From an uncultured Holophagaceae bacterium (GTDB lineage: Bacteria > Acidobacteriota > Holophagae > Holophagales > Holophagaceae), in the NCBI GenBank assembly GCA_903919165.1, contig CAIXHJ010000104.1, forward strand, positions 1-9,136: a stretch of 9,136 nucleotides of DNA. Reading direction: 5' to 3'. The position numbers were made by a program, and so were the translations under genes. The notes beneath the pieces are model-generated. The model was given only the letters and a program-made list of their open reading frames with translations, searched no databases and had not been told where the DNA came from. How positions within the stretch are numbered: position 1 is the stretch's first letter; each line of letters begins with the position of its first letter. This document shows positions 6,501 to 9,136 of the stretch, piece by piece.

Positions 6501-6528
6501 AGTTTACCCGTCAGTCAGATATTGTGAA
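6501..6528 (-). promoter_or_regulatory. Candidate sigma70-type promoter for the carrier gene
   Basis: On the minus strand, TTCACA (-35, 5 of 6 matches) and TAAACT (-10, 4 of 6 matches) are separated by 16 nt. Transcription would start near 6494, giving a leader of about 25 nt that contains the GGAGG ribosome site. This is a consensus match by eye; no experimental support. Confidence 0.45.
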
Positions 6529-6538
6529 GATCGATCTT
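6527..6538. promoter_or_regulatory. 12-bp palindrome between the divergent genes, possible operator
   Basis: AAGATCGATCTT is a perfect palindrome that overlaps the upstream edge of the candidate -35 box of the carrier promoter. Its place between a carrier and its likely partner enzyme is where a substrate-responsive repressor or activator would sit. No regulator gene of the LysR, GntR or LacI type is adjacent, so the binding protein is unknown. Confidence 0.35.
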
Positions 6539-6593
6539 ACTCCCCCGGCGGTTTCCATGCCTTTCGGCACCCGCAGTCGGACAGGTTTCTTCT

Positions 6594-6600
6594 GAGGAGG
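6594..6600 (+). promoter_or_regulatory. Ribosome binding site of the tartrate/D-malate dehydrogenase gene
   Basis: GAGGAGG ends 4 nt before the ATG at 6605, supporting that start. I found no convincing plus-strand -35/-10 pair in the 136-bp gap. Confidence 0.8.
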
Positions 6601-6604
6601 CTTC

Positions 6605-7660
6605 ATGCGGGACTTCAGGATCGCGGTCATCCCGGGCGATGGCATTGGCAAGGAGGTGGTGCCCGAGGGAATTCGCGTGTTGGAGGCCGCGGCGACGAAG
6701 CACGGCCTGCACTTCTACTGGGACGGGTTCCCCTGGAGCTGCGAGTACTTCCTAGAGCACCACCGCATGATGCCTGAGGACGGCCTCGCACGGATCCGCC
6801 ACCACGACGCCATCTTCCTCGGGGCCGTGGGCTTCCCCGGGGTGCCGGACCACATCTCGCTCTGGGGCCTGCTCATCCCCATCCGCCGGGGCTTCCGCCA
6901 GTACGCCAACCTGCGTCCCGTGAAGCTCATGCCTGGCGTGCCCTGCCCGCTCGCGGGCCGGGCCCCGGGCGACATCGACTTCATCGTGGTACGCGAGAAC
7001 AACGAGGGCGAGTACTCCAGCATCGGCGGGCGCCTCTATGAGGGCACCGACCAGGAGATGGCCGTGCAGCAGAGCGTGTTCACGCGACAGGGCGTGGACC
7101 GCATCCTGAAGGTGGCTTTCGACATCGCGCGGTCGCGGCCCAAGAAACACCTCACCTCGGCCACCAAGTCCAACGGCATCGCCATCACCATGCCCTACTG
7201 GGACGAACGGGTGAAGGCCATGTCCGCGGACTATCCCGACGTAAAAGTGGACCAGTTCCACGTCGACATCCTCTGCGCCCAGTTCGTGCGCAATCCGCAC
7301 TGGTTCGATGTGGTGGTGGGCTCGAACCTCTTCGGGGACATCCTCTCGGATCTCGGCCCCGCCTGCACTGGCACCATCGCCATTGCCCCCAGCGCCAACC
7401 TGAATCCCGAGCGGGAGTTCCCCTCCATGTTCGAGCCCGTCCACGGCTCGGCGCCGGATATCTACGGCAAGGGCATCGCCAACCCCATCGGCCAGATCTG
7501 GGCCGGGGCCATGATGCTGGACCACCTGGGCTGCCCCGAGGCCGGCGCCTCCGTCATGGCCGCCATCGAGAAGGTGCTGGCCAGCGGCCTGCGCACACCC
7601 GACATGGGTGGAACCGCCAGCACTGCGGACATGGGCCGGGCTGTCGCCGACGCGGTTTGA
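6605..7660 (+). CDS. ttuC: Tartrate dehydrogenase/decarboxylase or D-malate dehydrogenase (TtuC/DmlA type)
   Basis: 351 residues, the usual length for this branch of the isocitrate/isopropylmalate dehydrogenase family, which oxidises and decarboxylates 2-hydroxyacids with NAD+ and a divalent metal. Visible features are GDGIGKEVVPEG near the N-terminus, VRENNEGEYSS (R130), catalytic ATKSNG (K188), and metal-binding aspartates D221 (HVDIL), D245 and D249 (LFGDILSDL). The stretch GTIAIAPSANLNPERE, then FEPVHGSAPDIYGKGIANP, is the form seen in tartrate and D-malate dehydrogenases, whereas LeuB usually reads GSxGLLPSAS here. It is therefore probably not a leucine-pathway enzyme, and no other leu gene is near. 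Tartrate, D-malate and isopropylmalate activities overlap in the family, so the true substrate is open. It is divergent from a dicarboxylate carrier, suggesting uptake plus oxidation to pyruvate or oxaloglycolate-type products. Confidence 0.93.
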   Translation: MRDFRIAVIPGDGIGKEVVPEGIRVLEAAATKHGLHFYWDGFPWSCEYFLEHHRMMPEDGLARIRHHDAIFLGAVGFPGVPDHISLWGLLIPIRRGFRQYANLRPVKLMPGVPCPLAGRAPGDIDFIVVRENNEGEYSSIGGRLYEGTDQEMAVQQSVFTRQGVDRILKVAFDIARSRPKKHLTSATKSNGIAITMPYWDERVKAMSADYPDVKVDQFHVDILCAQFVRNPHWFDVVVGSNLFGDILSDLGPACTGTIAIAPSANLNPEREFPSMFEPVHGSAPDIYGKGIANPIGQIWAGAMMLDHLGCPEAGASVMAAIEKVLASGLRTPDMGGTASTADMGRAVADAV

Positions 7661-8194
7661 CTATTTCGGTCGGATGGCGCCGGGTCCCACGATGGGCGGC
7701 CTCACGACTGGCGGCTCGGCACCAGGTATCCGCGGACCCTGGATCTCCTGCACCCGCGCCATGAGCGCTCTTGCGGCCTTGCCCCTCAGGCGAATCAGGC
7801 GCCCCGAATGACCCAGCCGGAACTCGGCGGCGCTGAGGATGGCCCACCAGCTGTCCTTGGGTTTCTTCTCAAGGAGCACGTCGCTCCAGGGGATCGAGGC
7901 GGGTCCTTTCCAGTACATGGGCTGGAAGGGGAAAGGTTGTTTGAGGTGCAGGCAACGCTTCCCGAACTTGACCGACAGGGGGCAGTGGCCCCTGAACGTG
8001 CCGAATTCGACCTGCTGCCAGCCGAGATTCCGTTCGATGGGATCCTTCGGGTCGGCCGGCCAGTCCTGGTACATGGCATCGATCCCCAGCAAGTGGTTGG
8101 TGAGCCACGTGACGCCCAGGAACACCACGGGGATCAGCAGGAGGAGCCAGGGCGGCGGGGGGGTCCCGGGACGGGAGAGCAGCAAGAGAGCCAT
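7661..8194 (-). CDS. Membrane-anchored protein of unknown function, coupled to mazG
   Basis: 177 residues, family not recognised. One membrane helix lies near the N-terminus (about 15-37: WLLLLIPVVFLGVTWLTNHL). The soluble remainder has many aromatic residues and alternating strands (WQQVEFGTFRGHCPLSVKFG, IPWSDVLLEKKPKDSWW, AEFRLGHSGRLIRLRGKAAR), then a proline-rich tail (PPVVRPPIVGPG). The strand pattern followed by a helix, with IPWSDV before it, resembles a bacterial PH-like domain; this is a weak impression. The ATG at 8194 shares a base with the mazG stop (TGATG) and has AGGTGG 6 nt upstream, so I prefer it to the open frame extending to 8491, which would run through mazG. The stop directly abuts that of ttuC. 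There is no evidence for a role in nucleotide clean-up beyond the coupling. Confidence 0.82.
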   Translation of the reverse strand: MALLLLSRPGTPPPPWLLLLIPVVFLGVTWLTNHLLGIDAMYQDWPADPKDPIERNLGWQQVEFGTFRGHCPLSVKFGKRCLHLKQPFPFQPMYWKGPASIPWSDVLLEKKPKDSWWAILSAAEFRLGHSGRLIRLRGKAARALMARVQEIQGPRIPGAEPPVVRPPIVGPGAIRPK

Positions 8195-8985
8195 CACTTC
8201 CCACCTTTCTTCTTCGCGGCCTGCCAGACCGCCTCCATCTCGTCGAGGGTGCGATGCTCCCAGCCACCGTGGGCGCGGGCATCGTCCTCCACTGCCGTGA
8301 AGCGGCCCTTGAACCGGATCATCTGGCGCCGCAACGCGGCGTCCGGATCCACGCCCTTCTTCCGCGCCCACTGCATGAGGCTGAAGAGCACATCGCCGAA
8401 TTCTTCCTCCACGCGAACAGGATCGGATTCGGCCTGCAGCTCGGCCACCTCCTCCTTCACTTTGTCGAGGACGCCTTCGAGGTGCGGCCATTCGAACCCC
8501 GCCTTGGCGCAGCGGCGGCCGATCTCCAGGGCCTCGTCCATGGGTGATAACGTGGCGGGAATGCCATCCAGCAGCCGGGGCTCGACCTCCGCCGCCAGCC
8601 CCTTCTCCTCGCGCTTGATGGCGGCCCAGTTGGTGAGCACCTCTTCCGCGCCCTCCACGGCGACCTCGGCGAACACGTGCGGATGCCGCCGCACCAGCTT
8701 TTCCACCACGACCCGTTCCACCTGGTGGATATCCCAGGCGCCGCGATCGGCGGCCAGCTGGGCGTGGAAGGCGATCTGCAGCCAGAGGTCGCCCAGCTCC
8801 TCGCAGAGATGGGCCTCCGCATCCGCGTCACCGGGCCGGTGGGCCGCCAGTGCCTCCAGCACCTCGGCCGCCTCTTCGCGCAGGTAGCGGGCCAGGCTCC
8901 GATGGTCCTGCTTCAAGTCCCAGGGGCAGCCTGTCTCCGGTTTGCGGAGCGCGGCCAGGACAGCGCGGAGGGTGGTGGGTTCCAT
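8194..8985 (-). CDS. mazG: Nucleoside triphosphate pyrophosphohydrolase MazG
   Basis: 263 residues, the same length as E. coli MazG. It hydrolyses (d)NTPs to monophosphate and pyrophosphate, cleaning non-canonical nucleotides or lowering alarmone precursors. Both all-alpha domains are present. The N-terminal one has GCPWDLKQ, then REEAAEVLEAL (E37, E38, E41) and CEELGDLWLQIAFHA (E62, E63, D66), then RRHPHVF. The C-terminal one has KEEVAELQAE (E178, E179, E182) and VEEEFGDVLFSL (E194, E195, D198), then DPDAALRRQMIRFKGRF. Both metal-binding EExxE/ExxD sets look intact. I chose the ATG at 8985 because the family begins shortly before the GCPWD motif; no clear Shine-Dalgarno precedes it. An upstream in-frame ATG at 9039 would add 18 atypical residues and overlap the Mur ligase end by 14 bp. 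The GGAGG before that ATG is 13 nt away, too far to be convincing. Confidence 0.95.
   Translation of the reverse strand: MEPTTLRAVLAALRKPETGCPWDLKQDHRSLARYLREEAAEVLEALAAHRPGDADAEAHLCEELGDLWLQIAFHAQLAADRGAWDIHQVERVVVEKLVRRHPHVFAEVAVEGAEEVLTNWAAIKREEKGLAAEVEPRLLDGIPATLSPMDEALEIGRRCAKAGFEWPHLEGVLDKVKEEVAELQAESDPVRVEEEFGDVLFSLMQWARKKGVDPDAALRRQMIRFKGRFTAVEDDARAHGGWEHRTLDEMEAVWQAAKKKGGK
8201..8206 (-). promoter_or_regulatory. Ribosome binding site inside the end of mazG
   Basis: AGGTGG on the minus strand, 6 nt before the ATG at 8194. It decides the start of the 177-residue protein and lies within the last mazG codons. Confidence 0.6.
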
Positions 8986-9025
8986 GCCCAGAGGGTACCG
9001 CGAGATGGAGGTTGCGGTTGAAGAC

Positions 9026-9136
9026 TCAACCCTTTCCATGGGAAGAAAGCGCCTCCAGGATGGTCTTCGCCAAATCCGCCAGCGACGGATCCCGTGCGCC
9101 CATGATTAGGACAAGGTCGCCCTCCTTCGCCTCGGC
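9026..9136 (-). CDS. murC: Mur ligase C-terminus, probably UDP-N-acetylmuramate-L-alanine ligase (cut by right edge)
   Basis: The last 36 residues of a protein entering from the right edge: AEAKEGDLVLIMGARDPS, then LADLAKTILEALSSHGKG and TGA. The GDLVLIMGARDPSL pattern followed by a short helix is the end of the Mur ligase C-terminal domain, best matching MurC, which joins L-alanine to UDP-MurNAc in peptidoglycan synthesis. Mpl or another Mur ligase cannot be excluded from this piece. The stop lies 40 bp before the preferred mazG start, on the same strand, so the two may share a transcript. Confidence 0.75.
   Translation of the reverse strand, partial: AEAKEGDLVLIMGARDPSLADLAKTILEALSSHGKG

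Noticed and set aside
6752..7525. 257-residue minus-strand frame inside ttuC
   Set aside because: Antisense shadow rich in His, Val, Glu and Gly; ttuC itself has all family motifs.
8195..8491. N-terminal extension of the 177-residue protein up to 8491
   Set aside because: It would overlap about 300 bp of mazG in another frame with Arg/Gly/Pro-rich sequence; the start at 8194 has a ribosome site and TGATG coupling.
7808..8887. 359-residue plus-strand frame opposite mazG and the 177-residue protein
   Set aside because: Ser/Arg/Ala-rich antisense shadow with no motif; the minus strand encodes an intact MazG.
1..9136. Mobile element, CRISPR array, tRNA/rRNA, toxin-antitoxin or phage-defence system
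   Set aside because: No transposase or integrase, terminal repeats, spaced direct repeats or tRNA-like cloverleaf seen. MazG here is the housekeeping two-domain form without mazEF.

Overview
The window is GC-rich bacterial chromosome, densely packed, with no mobile element, CRISPR array, rRNA or tRNA that I can see. It holds nine protein genes, two of them cut by the window edges. The gene set (an AroD-AroE fusion, a MurC tail with a GARDPSL-type ending, a tartrate/D-malate dehydrogenase next to a CitT-like carrier, many ATGA overlaps) fits a free-living Gram-negative bacterium. My best guess is the Acidobacteriota, Holophaga/Geothrix side. That placement is inference from protein style, not a computed result.

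Region A (1-4664, minus strand) is one tight gene string read right to left: aroDE (bifunctional 3-dehydroquinate dehydratase/shikimate dehydrogenase), then after 26 bp an NtrC-like response regulator, a MoxR-type AAA+ ATPase, a RodZ-like membrane HTH protein and an unrecognised gene running off the left edge. The last three junctions are all ATGA stop/start overlaps, so these genes are probably translated together. The regulator keeps its receiver and Fis-type DNA-binding domain but has lost the Walker A lysine, the Walker B acids and the whole GAFTGA loop. A 15-bp perfect inverted repeat sits exactly at the aroDE start codon and overlaps a competing smaller hairpin.

Region B (4665-7660) is a divergent metabolic pair: a CitT/TtdT-type DASS dicarboxylate carrier (minus) and a TtuC-type tartrate/D-malate dehydrogenase (plus), separated by 136 bp containing a plausible sigma70-type promoter for the carrier and a 12-bp palindrome. 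Together they suggest uptake and oxidation of tartrate or malate. The carrier carries an unusual insertion of about 95 residues, proline/alanine-rich and then TolA-like charged helix, between its first and second membrane helices.

Region C (7661-9136, minus strand) is a housekeeping string: the C-terminus of a Mur ligase (probably MurC), a full two-domain MazG nucleotide pyrophosphohydrolase, and a small membrane-anchored protein of unknown function whose start overlaps the mazG stop (TGATG). Its stop codon abuts that of ttuC with no base between them.

The points most worth a second look are the ATPase-dead sigma54-activator-like regulator in an operon with MoxR and a RodZ-like protein, and the TolA-like insertion in the carrier. 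I did not find evidence for a defence system or a clearly new multi-gene machine.
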